Source: Certhia americana (Eukaryota > Chordata > Aves > Passeriformes > Certhiidae). Taken from it: a DNA stretch of 64,000 nt. The notes under the pieces were generated by a model. That model was given only the letters and a program-made list of their open reading frames with translations. It was not told the origin of the DNA and ran no database searches. The stretch spans positions 4,772,114 to 4,836,113 of the forward strand of contig CM031861.1 of NCBI GenBank assembly GCA_018697195.1, written 5' to 3'. How positions within the stretch are numbered: the stretch's first letter is position 1; each line of letters starts with the position of its first letter. Both the position numbers and the translations under genes were made by a program. Positions 48,701-59,614 of this stretch are shown here, one piece after another.

Positions 48701-51600
48701 ACTAGAGCCTGAATTGATGTATGGGGATTTTTCAGGTGCAGGATTTTGCACTTGCTGAACCTCGCAAGTTTCTTTGGAGTAAGTTTCATTTTTTTTTTTT
48801 CTGGGCAATAGTTAGCACTGGCTATAGTCAACTTTTGAGGTGGCTGTATTTCTTAAGGAAATAATTTGCATAAGACAGAACACAGGTGAATTAGGTTTTA
48901 ATGTAGGGTTCTATTTCACCTGACTTTCTGAGAAGCACTGCAGAAGTTCAAAAATTAATTTAAAGCATGTCTTTCTCATGGCCTGTTCTAGTAGCAAAAC
49001 AACTCAGTCCTCCTGTTCTTATAATTTTAAAATTTTACAGATCTCAAATAATATAGATTTTCACAAGGCTGGATGTATTATGCTGAAGCAACACCAAATC
49101 TTATTTCCTTGTCTCTTCTGACAAATACTATCTCATGAAAAAGGATGTCTATCACAGAGAATTAATCTCACTCTCAAAACTAAAAACCTAAAACTAAAGT
49201 AAAGACTCAGTAAGATCAACCTTAGCTTTTAAGTCATGATTTTGGTTCTGTTGATTGTCAAGGTAGAAGATTTTAATCTAGTTCTGTTTGATCCTGATCT
49301 CTCCATCTTTCATCAGTTTTAGAAATGATTTATAAAAACTTACACAGAGACAAATATGAGACATAGTGTAATACAAGTAAATATTTCAGAAGAAATTTTT
49401 CATTAGACAGTGCTTACAAGGGCAGATTTTTAGTTAAATGAACTTTAGAGCCAATGTAGCCTGTGCATATGAAGCCTAATAATGCATGCATTTCCTACTT
49501 AGCCATCAATTCTTAATTATTCTGTTATCTGCACTCTAAAAAGATCTTCAAACTCTCCTTATTTGCAAAGAACTATCTTTCAAGATCCTCATATGATCAT
49601 ATTTTACAGTTATCAAATTTAGTCAGTTGACAGTGTGAAGCATTTAATTTAAAAATTACCTTTGTAGAGGTATTTTTTCCTTCTCTTTGCAGACTTAAGC
49701 CCAGCTGTCTTATTCATAGTTTCATGCATACATACCACCTACTGTTAGAAATAGAGCTTTATAATTATAATGTATATAATTTATAAATTCCTACTCTCTG
49801 AATTTAATCCTTGTACAGGGTTTCTGAGCACTTCCTTACCCTGGCTTTCTCTTCCCATAATTTTTTTTATTATTGGCGTCAGTGAAATCTACTTGAATTC
49901 AGGAGTTCTTGTAAGCTTTTGTGGAGGATTGTGGACCAGAAATTAGAAGGATGGCCCTGAGTACCAGGCAGCTGACAACCTCTTTCATCTGTTTTTTTAC
50001 TTATGAGTGCCTCTTCTTCCCCTCTGCATTTTGTAATTATTATCACATTGGAGAGCCAGTAATGGCCCTCTTTTGTTTTGTGGTAAGAGAAGGAGCATAA
50101 TGTATACTGCTTTTCTACTACATGGCTAAATCAAAAAGTATAAGCCAAGGTTTCTCAAAGAAATAGATCTGCCCTAGAATCTGAAAAAAGGTTTACACCA
50201 TTACAGTGGAAGAACAACAGTTGCTTTTTGCAGACTGCATGCTTATTAACTACTAAGTTTATAGTTTTTATTACACTCTCTCTTTTCTTTGCCTGGATGA
50301 CTTTTTGATAGATTTGGTTTTAATCTCTATGAATCCACTCTGATGTCTACATTAAAGCTTGAAACAACAAAGATCTTATTCTACCTCTTTTTTTAGCTTG
50401 CTTTAGTTTGCCAGAACTTGTTGATCAGCAACAGTCAGCTGGCTGACCTATTCTGCTATGCAACATCGGGAGTGCTGTATCTCAGCAGGAAAAAGCTGTT
50501 CTCAGCAGCTTTTCTAAAACCGCAGGAGTGCAGAGGAATTCCTCATCTGTTACCTTTAGTGTGCAGACAGCCACTGGAGATGAAAAAATGAGTAAGATAC
50601 ACAGCACTACAGCTTCTCCATCTTTTCTTAAACTAACAACAAACCTTCTGCAAATGTTGCAAACCAACCCAAAATGTGGTCAGCTATCCTGAGGAGGTAA
50701 GCTTATTTCTTCCCCTTATGTTATCAATTGGATGTGTCAGCTGCATGTAATGTAAGAACAATAACTGTTACACTCTAAAAAATGGGATACCTTTTGCTGG
50801 GAAATACTTCACCAGTTAGGATGCAATTTTTATTTTGCCTACCTTTCTACAAAAGCCCATGCATGGATGTATTGGTTTATATATGGTTGTTTAATGTTTT
50901 CATAGTGGAAAAACATACTTACACAAAAATTAAAAGTGTGTGTCCATCTTGTATGCTTAACTACACTGATACAAAGTAGAACAACATATAGTACAGACTG
51001 CCCCCTAGTAAGGGGTGGCAATTGTATAATGTTCTTTAGCAGATGGTATACGACAAGCCCCAGTCAGCAATGGAGAAGTTCTGCCTTTACTGTCAGATGA
51101 AATCTGACAGCACATAAATGGAGCCACAAACTTTGAAGGAATGCTGTAGTAACCTGTGCCAGTTTAGGAGACTGAATTAACTTCTGATGAGTAAATGTTT
51201 GTATCTCTAAATGGAGAGGAGGACATAGATACTACTAGATGCAGACTATAATATTTGACTGAATTAATTTAGGAGGACTAAAATCCCCAGATTATTTTGG
51301 CAGGGAAAAAAAATTAAAAATTAACCCCAAAACATTCTACAGCAATTGAATGAATCCAGACGGAATAATGTGAGCAGAGAGGAAAGAAATAAAAACCCTT
51401 TAAGATTGAATCTTCTGTTGTCTGGAATGAGCCACTTGGCATACACTGTAGAGAAAGGTGAAATTTTAACACAAATAGCTTAGAAATTGCACATCCGGCT
51501 TGAATGTACAATTTAGTATCTTGTAAAAAATTTATCTGCAGTAAGGTTGAGACTCTAAGTTTTATAAAATACAAAGAATAAAAAAAGCTGCTGATGCAAC
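45766..51600. other. Intergenic AT-rich DNA upstream of ANO3, no gene seen
   Basis: No exon or repeat family is supported. A CTCF-like match is at 50995-51013, about 1.25 kb before the ANO3 start codon. The ORF at 46677-47003 has a hydrophobic C-terminal half but no recognisable domain, and its codons look like translated AT-rich DNA. Confidence 0.45.
50995..51013 (-). promoter_or_regulatory. CTCF-like motif upstream of ANO3
   Basis: The minus strand reads CCTTACTAGGGGGCAGTCT. The core CTAGGGGGCAG is a strong match to the CTCF consensus. Its position about 1.25 kb upstream of the ANO3 start codon fits a promoter-proximal boundary site. Binding is inferred only. Confidence 0.4.
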
Positions 51601-51870
51601 TTAGGGACGTGGTGGGACGACGGGGATGAAGGCAATGTAATACGAACTTAACTCACAAGGTTGAGATTTAAATGCAGCTGTTACCGCGTAAAGGAGGTGC
51701 ACTTTTTACTTCACCGCCCCTCACCTCAACAGGAACGCCTGATGTCTTCTAAAGGGAGAACAAGGATACAGGAAGGTAATAGTAATAACACAGCCAGGAC
51801 GGTAGCAGTGCTCCTCCTCAGCGGGGTCCACGCAGACTTTCCCGCTGACTGCCGCCCACACGGAGGGGAG

Positions 51871-52050
51871 AGCCCCGGGCGGAGAGGAGAGAGAGCCCCG
51901 GGCGGAGAGGGGAGAGAGCCCCGGGCGGAGGGGGAGAGAGAGAGCCCCGGGCGGAGAGGAGAGAGAGAGAGCCCCGGGCGGAGAGGGGAGAGAGCCCCGG
52001 GCGGAGAGGGGAGAGCCCCGGGCGGAGAGGGGAGAGAGAGAGCCCCGGGC
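51871..52050. repeat. GC/GA minisatellite upstream of ANO3 exon 1
   Basis: Eight copies of a 21-27 bp unit, AGCCCCGGGCGGAGAGG plus a variable GA run, have CCCCGGG at 51873, 51896, 51919, 51945, 51972, 51995, 52016 and 52043. Length variation comes from the GAGAGAG part. It ends about 210 bp before the ANO3 ATG, so it is in the core promoter or 5' UTR. Each unit has a SmaI/XmaI site. ORFs on both strands across it (for example 51661-52053 and 51818-52783) are repeat artefacts. Confidence 0.93.
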
Positions 52051-52257
52051 TGAGGGGCAGCCCCAGACCCCGCGCCCGCCCCTCGCCGCTCCGGGCCCGG
52101 CGTTCCCGCCTCTCCGCTCCCGCCCGGCGCCATTCCCTCGGCCTCCACTGCGCGGCAGGCAGGGCCGGGCCGGGCCGGGCCGCACCGCGCCGCTGGGTTC
52201 CCGCCCCCCGCCGCCGCAGCCGGCGGGCTGGCAGCTCGGAGGCTTCTCTCCGCCAGG

Positions 52258-52303
52258 ATGGTTCACCATTCGGGCTCCATCCAGTCCTTTCGGCAGCAGA
52301 AAG
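52258..52303 (+). CDS. ANO3: ANO3 (TMEM16C) first coding exon
   Basis: The exon encodes MVHHSGSIQSFRQQK plus the first base of a Gly codon. It then meets the splice donor AAAG|GTCAGT at 52304, a phase 1 intron. The N-terminus of human ANO3, as I recall it, is the same apart from Lys for Arg at residue 12, and it also continues with Gly. The ATG has A at -3 and G at +4, a good initiation context, and lies in a CpG island. Anoctamin 3 is a ten-segment transmembrane protein of the TMEM16 family. It is described as a Ca2+-dependent phospholipid scramblase and a modulator of the Na+-activated K+ channel Slack in sensory neurons; human variants are linked to dystonia. The remaining exons, including the membrane core and Ca2+ site, are outside the window. 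The 184-codon ORF from this ATG reads on into the intron and is not the real protein. Confidence 0.88.
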
Positions 52304-55300
52304 GTCAGTACGAACCCCGGTCACCGGGAGGCGCCGTGCGCCTGCCCGCTCTGCGGGTGCCCGGCGAGGGGGCAGCCGGCTGCCGCCGCGGGATCGCCCC
52401 GCGGGTGCCCGGTGCGTTCGGTGTTCGTGCCTACACTCGTGCCCGTGGGTGTCGGCATGCGGGCTGCAGCCCGGGTCCTGCTCTGCAGCCGCACTGCTGC
52501 TGGCGGATGCTTTACTGGCTGTCAAATAATGCGGCTGCAGCGGAGGGGAGGATGCCCGGCGGCGCGCAGTGGGCCGAACCGAGCCGAGCCGAGCCGGGCC
52601 GGGCCGGGCCGGGCCGCCCCACGGAGCTGTCCTTAGCCCGGCTGCTGGGGCCGGAGGGCCCCGGTCCGGCCTCGGCCCTGCCCCGCCTGAGTTTGTGTCT
52701 CTGTGAGGCGGTGCTGCTCCGGCTCTCGGCTGTACAGGTGAATCTAAAGATGCCTGCAGGCGTGATACAGACTGAACGTTCACCCTCTAGAGTGCACTGC
52801 AGTGGTTACTAGTTTGTTTTAGGTTTTAGTCTTCATGGCAGCCTGTTATCCAAGTACAAAAGTAGAGGAAGAATATTAGCTGTAATTGTGAGCAGGGCTC
52901 TGGTGTTACAAGTGCAGATACAACTTAGGTTCTATTCTGTGTATTGGGTCAGGTTTTTGTCTGGGATTTTAATTGCCGAACAGAAGCTCTTTGCGGGTCA
53001 GCAAATATAAACGTGAATTGCCAGTTGTGATTACCATCACTATAAAACCTGTATTGTGTTCATGCTAGAAAAAAGCTAATCCTCTTAATTAACTTAATTT
53101 TTTTTTTCTTGATCATGGAACCAATATTTTTACGATTTTTTTTTTCTCTCCAATTCTACTTTGATGGATCAGATGAACCAAGATTTCTCTCACTTTGTTC
53201 TCTCATTCATTGGCAAACTTTTTTAAAAATTATTATTATAGTGCAATATGCCATAAATTATGATAGGAAATGGTATTCTTTATACATAAATCATGAGGTC
53301 ACTTATTGGATTTTGCTTCATTCAAGTCCTTCTCTTTGACTGGTTAGTTGAAAATAAATAATTCAAAGCACTTTTTCCATTCTGGTAATCCTATAATAAA
53401 TTTACTTCCTTGCCATAGAGGTTTTGCATTTTAATGCCAGTCTTGCGAGCAGTAATGGGTGGTGTTGTCTCAGACTGTAAAAAGTCTAGTTTAGTCGGGT
53501 TCAAAGGTAATTAATTAGTAATAAACCCCATTTTTTTTCAACTGTCAAGTCTACATTTATAAAAGCATTAGAAGTGAAACCACTTGAAACTTACTTTTTC
53601 ATAAGACAATATTTCTTATATTACGGCAATGATTAGCAAGAATCGTTATCAAGGCCCTTCAGAAAAAATGCAGCTGTTCTGTGATAATCTTTAAAAAACC
53701 TACCCCAAAACTAACTTTCAGTGTTCAAGTTCTTTAGCTTGTGATTTACGAAACTCTGTGTTTGCACAAGTCATAAAACTTGGTAAAAACTCAGGGAGTT
53801 CTGCCAGTTGCTTTTTGAGAAGATTGTTGTTCTCATCTCCTTATTCCTGAAGAAATCCTGATGAAGGTACCTTGCCAGTCATCAGGCTTTGGAAAGGAGA
53901 GGGAACTTTTCTGGAGCTGTGTAACCTGTACAGTATTGTCCCTTTCCCAGACTTCTGAAATTCACTGAGCTTTGTACCAAGTGTACCTGAGTTCAGTCTG
54001 TTTTTCTCCGCCTAAAGTTTTTAGGAATGGAGGAGGACAGCATGAAATCTTGATCCAAAGGCTACAGCAAAACTAAACAAACATAAATCACAATCAAGAA
54101 GTCATCATCTTATTATGAGGTACTGAGAAGAAGCTGAGCATCTGATACGCTGAAGTTCATGGACACTGATCTCAGAAGCAAAAAAACATCATGTCTTTTT
54201 TAATTTTAGTACTTTATTTCAGTCTTTATTTAAAATTTAATATTTTCCTTACTGTAGTTTCTAACTTACTGTTGCTGAGATTTTGACTAAACGCATTGTT
54301 TGTTTTCCAGCTGCTCACAAAATAGTGCCCTAAATTCCTTTTCTTTACAGAATCAGTGGTAATCTTCCTGAAATGGCCAAATGCCCATCACAGCTGTGCC
54401 TTGTATGCTTCACTTGCATTAAGACCAAGCTTCATTTTTTTTGGGGGGTGGCGTTGAAAGGGCATTCTTTTTATGTGGATTTTCAATCTTATAGGAAAAA
54501 CAGGTATCAGAAAATCTCATAGTTCCTGAAAACAAATTGAAAATAACTTTAAACTCTTCAGAAACAGAACCTACCTATTGCCAGGTAACATAATATTCAA
54601 ATTCACTTGCTAAAGAGGAGTAACTTTTAAAATGGGAGACAGAATCTGGTAGAGTGCATTTCTTTTTCCCCTTACCTACTCTGAGCACTTTGTTCTAGCT
54701 GAGAAGTTGTGTTACCAAAGCTGTTTTTACAAGGTTTGGAGGAATAAGAAGACTAAGTTTTTCAGTCTCTTGGGTGTCTAGGAGCCTTCAACAGGAAGGA
54801 GAAAAGAAAAAAAAAAATCATATCCCGAGGATTTGTTACTGTTTAGAATTAAGGTGTTGTTTTTCTTTAATTTATCCTTCTTGACAGAGTGAGGAGGTGT
54901 TCAGGGTAGGAGGCTGCTGCCATCGTTTTGTCTTGCTCTTTGTTCAAATTGCATATGCAGAGTGAAACCCTCCATTTCAAAACCTGCAGCAGAGCTCAAC
55001 GTAGTGTTATAAAAAGACACAGGAAGGGTTGAAAAAAATTAATCTCCTTCTTCTTCACCCCCACAATTCTTATTCTTCTACTTGTATCCAAAGATAACAT
55101 CTATTGAGAAGAGCAGTGTCCTAGAGGTAGACTAATCTGTGTCTCTGCACAGCAGTGTGTTAGATCTGTTTAGCCATCTGTATAGTATTTTCTGGCTATT
55201 TTTAACCTCTGCTTTGGCAGAAACTGGTTTTTCTGAAATTATTTTCCTCAGTAATATTCTCAGATAAAAACCATATTAGTAAATATATACCTTTATACTT

Positions 55301-57959
55301 TTTACTTCTTCAAAAGGTGATGCAACCTATGGCCTCTTGAAGAATTATGTCAGAGGAAAGGGAAAGAAGTGTTTATTATTTAGTAGTTTCAAACCCATGT
55401 TTAAGGTGCAGGTCAAGGCAATTACTATGCTTAAAATTTTAAATATCTAGGGTTTTTATCCCAATACACCAACTACAATTTCCTACATACTTTTCTGTGT
55501 GCTTTTATTGACTAGTGGTTTGGGGGTTTTTTAATACCTCTATTAAAGCTTTTTAAGGAGTCCTTTTTTAAGCATTGAAGGAGTTCAATGCTGGGAAACA
55601 GAAAAGATGTTTATGCTTTAAAATTGAGTTACTTTCTTCTTCGATGTATGAGATTTAAGAACATGGACTGCAGATTGAAATCCAGTGGGCTAACTTGGAG
55701 TGCTTCTCATGTTTCTGGTCAAGGATTTCAATGCTTCTTAGTTCAATGAGGCAGGAAGGAGTTCATCAACTTCAATACACATTAAGTCTTTGAGAGTACT
55801 GATTTAGCCTCTCAAGGGATTTATCCTGGAATAGCTTGAATTGAGATTTCTGAGGAAATCAGGGATCTCCATAAAAGATGTATGTCTAGATGTATTCCAG
55901 TTCTCATGTGTGCCAGATACTTTGTTTCATTTTATATATTGCCACATGAAGTTGTAGTGTGATTTAGAGGGATTGAGGATTGGTGTGAGAATCTGTAATA
56001 GGGAGGTTTATTGCTTCATTGACTTTTTTGTTAAATCACTTGGAGCTGCTTTGAGAACCACTGTTATTGTTGAGTAAGCTTTCTGTTATGGCTGCTTCAC
56101 TCTGATTTTAAGATTTTAATGACCTACATTCTTTATAAAACAACTTGTGAAATTGATTTGCATTTCTTGTGAATTTAAATGAGAATTTGTAAACATAACA
56201 TTTTATATTGCTCCAGAGTTTTCAGTATTCGGGAACTTGGACTTGTGATTAAGAATCTCATGAAGACTTCTCCAAGGATGTTTGATGCTTCTGTGGCAAT
56301 AGCGAACCTAGTAAACTTAATAATTCAAAAAATGCTGAACTTACTAGAAGGTGGAATTCTGTCACACAAAAATTGATGAGAGAATGTGACCCTTCACTAC
56401 TGTTCTCCAGAGCAGAAAGGCCAAGTTTTCATGTCAGTGTGAATAAAGCAATTTTTTTGGCCTCCACTCTTGAGTTTTCATTCCAAGGAGCACTAACATA
56501 TACATATACAGAAAATTTCAAGGCTGTACTCATCTTGACTCTGAAAGCTGAGAGCAATGCAGATATTAATACAGTCCCTAAAAACAATATTATATTTAAA
56601 CTGTTGCTTAAAATGGTTTTTTTTTCAGGGTGCTGAAAGGCAAGGTCCAATGTTTAATAAGGCTAGTATTTGCTCTTACTTTTTTTTTGCCTGATACAAC
56701 TGCTCAGCCTAGGATGCACTCCATCTTTTTCACTCAGACAATTTGGAAGGGCCCATAACATGTCTTTTTATTCCAGATTATACTGTTGCGGGCTGTAACT
56801 TCAGAAAAATATAGAGCTTTTTGAAAACAATCACTATATATGACATATTAAAACTTATATTATGCAGGTGCATGAGTTGTTTGGGGTTTTTTTTTTGTTT
56901 GTTTGTTTGTTTTTTGGTTTGGGTTTTTTTTTCCACTGAATGAGAAAGCTAAGGATACCAGAAAATTTTGGGATGTCAAATAACTTTATCTGGCTACAAA
57001 TGATGATGATGCTGTGATTAGATGTCTGAGCATTAACTTCCTACATTATATTTTAAATATAGCTTGATATAGCATATATATATATATATAGTAGATATAT
57101 AGATATATACTATCTTTGGACAAACTTTGTACCTATTCCACAGCTTTTCAAAATTTCCTGAATAAGGACCTGTGAAAATATGCAACCCTTGCCACCACTC
57201 GTTTTCTTTAGAATGCTCATCAGTTATATTTCATTTGGTATCACCACAAAATTGTGAGTTCCTGATCTGCCTTCATGTTTTGGTTTATTTGCTCTGCTTT
57301 TTAGAAGTTTTGAAATTAGCTAAGTGAGTATGATAAATGAAACAGCCTCTCAGTTTATGTTCTATTGTAGTAGTATTTTGAAAATATCAGTTTTTGTTGA
57401 AAAGTTTCGCAGCAAAATCAGCACTAGTCAACATATTTTCTGATTAGAGATACTTTACGCTTCCAACAACTGTGAGAAATCAAACACTGTCTTGGCTAAC
57501 AGTACCAAGAGCCTTGCATTAAAGTTAATGCAGATGGCTAAGTAGTAACTGAGAAAGTAATAGAAAAAAATAGCCATCCATATTTTAGACATAGTGAGAT
57601 AGCAGAAAATGGGTAGGCTAAATTCACAGGTTTGCTGAGCAACATGAAGATTACTTGTTTTCTGCTTTGGCTTGTCTAAGCTGAAGAGAATGTCTGTGTT
57701 GCGTTGAGTCAAACATGCAATGACATTTGCAGAAAGCATTATACATGTGATTACAAATCTCTACCAAACTTGTTCTGGAGTTAGCTCAGTTCTATATATT
57801 CTACAGCCAAAGTTACAGTAGATTATTTAGGAGAGTACAGGTGTACTCAAAACCAAACTGCAGAGTACAGCAATATGTTTTAACAACTCTGAGCTACAAT
57901 GAAAGCAAATTCATCACTGTTTTCATGTTAGGTGTGAGAAAGCTTTTGTGTAACTAAAG
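52304..57959 (+). other. ANO3: ANO3 intron 1, first part
   Basis: The intron begins in the CpG island and becomes AT-rich from about 52800. I looked for exon 2 (a Met-Asn-Ile-Ser-Lys-like continuation in phase 1) and did not find it. Minor features are a T/G-rich run at 56881-56935 and (TA)n at 57076-57112. A small ORF at 56179-56376 follows an acceptor-like CTCCAG but cannot be assigned. Confidence 0.6.
57076..57112. repeat. (TA)n / TAGATA microsatellite
   Basis: This is a short run of TATATATATATATA followed by GTAGATATATAGATATATAC in ANO3 intron 1. Confidence 0.8.
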
Positions 57960-58398
57960 GAACTGTGTAAGATCATCCATTAATTGGACCAGTCCAAGTG
58001 ATGAGATGACAGTAACACAACATAGAGCGCCAGAAAAGATGGAAGGAGAACTCATTATTTTCTCTTATTGAGAAGAGTGTAAACCAACAGAAATAAACTC
58101 ACAGGAAAGAATAAAATTTATTGATAGCATACAGATAAGCAAAGATAAAAAAAATCAAAGAACCACTGTAACATCAAAAGCTCCCAAGAATGTTTAAATA
58201 ATGTATAAGCTAATGAATATGTATGTAATCCCAGCAATGTGCCTGTATGTAGAGACCTTGATTTTAAGTGTTTGTCGTGCTCTTTGGCTGTTCATCAAAG
58301 GCATCCCAGCGCTGGAAATATTGTCCTTTTTTATAGTGTTATTATTATTATTATTAATAAAATTTTTTAAACCCTAAAAAGTGAACTCTGTTTTTCAC
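57960..58398 (+). mobile_element. ERV LTR-like element, + strand, copy 1
   Basis: The 3' half has LTR organisation: a GGCATCCCAGCGCTGGA segment, then (TTA)n with AATAAA at about 58356, then GTGAACTCTGTTTTTCACAG as the U5 end. A related copy follows at 59200-59614 in the same orientation, sharing GGCA-CCCAG, CTGGA, TGTCC, the A/T-rich poly(A) part and GAGTGA(G/A)(T/C)TCTGTTT-TCACAG. The 5' boundary is uncertain. Confidence 0.55.
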
Positions 58399-59199
58399 AG
58401 TGGCTAGATGAAACAATACCAGGTAGTAAAAGCAGACTGAAGCATATTGAGCAGACTTCTCTGTGTAAGCAGTGCTCCTAAGTTGGTCCTGCTGACGTAG
58501 GACTGTACACTGGGCATTTCCAGATGTCACAACAGAACCCTCTTCACCATGTCAGCAGTACCAGCTTCAGCACTGAGTATTGATTCCAAAGTCACTTGCT
58601 GAAGAAAAGGGGAAGAAGTAACCCAGAGCGACAAAGTTAAAATTTTGGAGAAGGCGGTACTGTGGCTGTAGGTATGCATGCATAGAGTCAAACACTTAGG
58701 TGAGAGAAATTCAGTACCATCTGAATCCAAAATCTCTATGTTTGAATATTTTGCAGGGGCAGATTATTTCAGCTGATGTTATAAATAACTATGTAGTTAT
58801 TGTCTTTTGCTATTGGCTTTTGTAAATTATTTTGATATAGTGCAATTTATAATCTCTTTTTAACTGCTTTTGATATAGTGTAATTTGTCAGCCTTTTATG
58901 GGTGACAAATTACTAATTTTGCCCTAATCCCTGTGTAAATTGTACATCTTAGTGTGATAAATATGTATTATATATATAATTTAGGCTTTTGCAATATATT
59001 AAAATAGAGGCTATGCACTGTGTATTATAACATTAAATTTTGCAGAAGTAATTGTAGTTGTAAAATAATAACTATTGCCTTTGTTTTAGTAACTAACTGA
59101 CAATAGTGAAATAGCTAATGTTGATTGAAAGTACTTGTAGAAATGGCTCAAACATCTGTTTGATAAGGTAATATTTAAAAAAACCCAGGCAAACAACAC
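58399..59199. other. Sequence between two LTR-like copies in ANO3 intron 1
   Basis: This is AT-rich DNA without a retroviral gene motif in any frame. GATATAGTG(C/T)AATTT is duplicated at about 58834 and 58872. It shows no sign of being an internal proviral region, so the two flanking LTRs are probably independent insertions. Confidence 0.4.
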
Positions 59200-59614
59200 T
59201 GAAAGAGAAAGGAAGAACCTACCACTGTCCCTTCAGCTGTCAATAACTGTCAAACCACAGACCAGGGGGCCTTGTGAAGAAACAAAATACAAGGCTCTCA
59301 AAATCACATCTGCATTGTGGCACGTACTCTACGAAGATGAGGTCAGGGATAGAACTAAGATAAAGAATTCCCAAATCATGTAAACTCAAAGGAATGTTTC
59401 AATATGTATAATCTTCATTAATATGCATTTGACCACAGCAATGACAAAGTATGTAAGAAGAGTCATATTACTTAACTTAATATACTTATTAACTACATAT
59501 ACTTAACTGTGTGCTTCTGGCAGTTTGCCAGGCACCCCAGTACTGGATACTGTCCCTCTTATCCCTTATTAAACTTCTAAAAATTTCAAAGAGTGAGTTC
59601 TGTTTCTCACAGCT
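59200..59614 (+). mobile_element. ERV LTR-like element, + strand, copy 2
   Basis: This has the same layout as the element at 57960-58398, ending CCTTATTAAACTTCT, then GTGAGTTCTGTTTCTCACAG. The two differ at many positions, so they did not come from one recent provirus. ATTAAA may serve as the poly(A) signal. The left edge is approximate. Confidence 0.55.

Larger units (their letters stand above)
51830..52720 (+). promoter_or_regulatory. ANO3: CpG island promoter of ANO3
   Basis: This is an abrupt change from AT-rich DNA to very GC- and CpG-rich sequence, spanning the 5' UTR, first coding exon and start of intron 1. No TATA box was seen, which is usual for CpG-island promoters. Transcription probably starts at several sites between the minisatellite and the ATG. 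The island also contains GGGCC-type repeats with G-quadruplex potential at 52162-52179 and 52596-52613. Confidence 0.8.

Noticed and set aside
51661..52783. Large ORFs (up to 321 codons) in the ANO3 promoter on both strands.
   Set aside because: They translate the GC/GA minisatellite and CpG island; stop codons are rare there because of base composition.
52258..52812. A 184-codon ORF starting at the ANO3 ATG.
   Set aside because: The sequence matches ANO3 only for the first 15 codons and then reaches a consensus donor; the remainder is intron.
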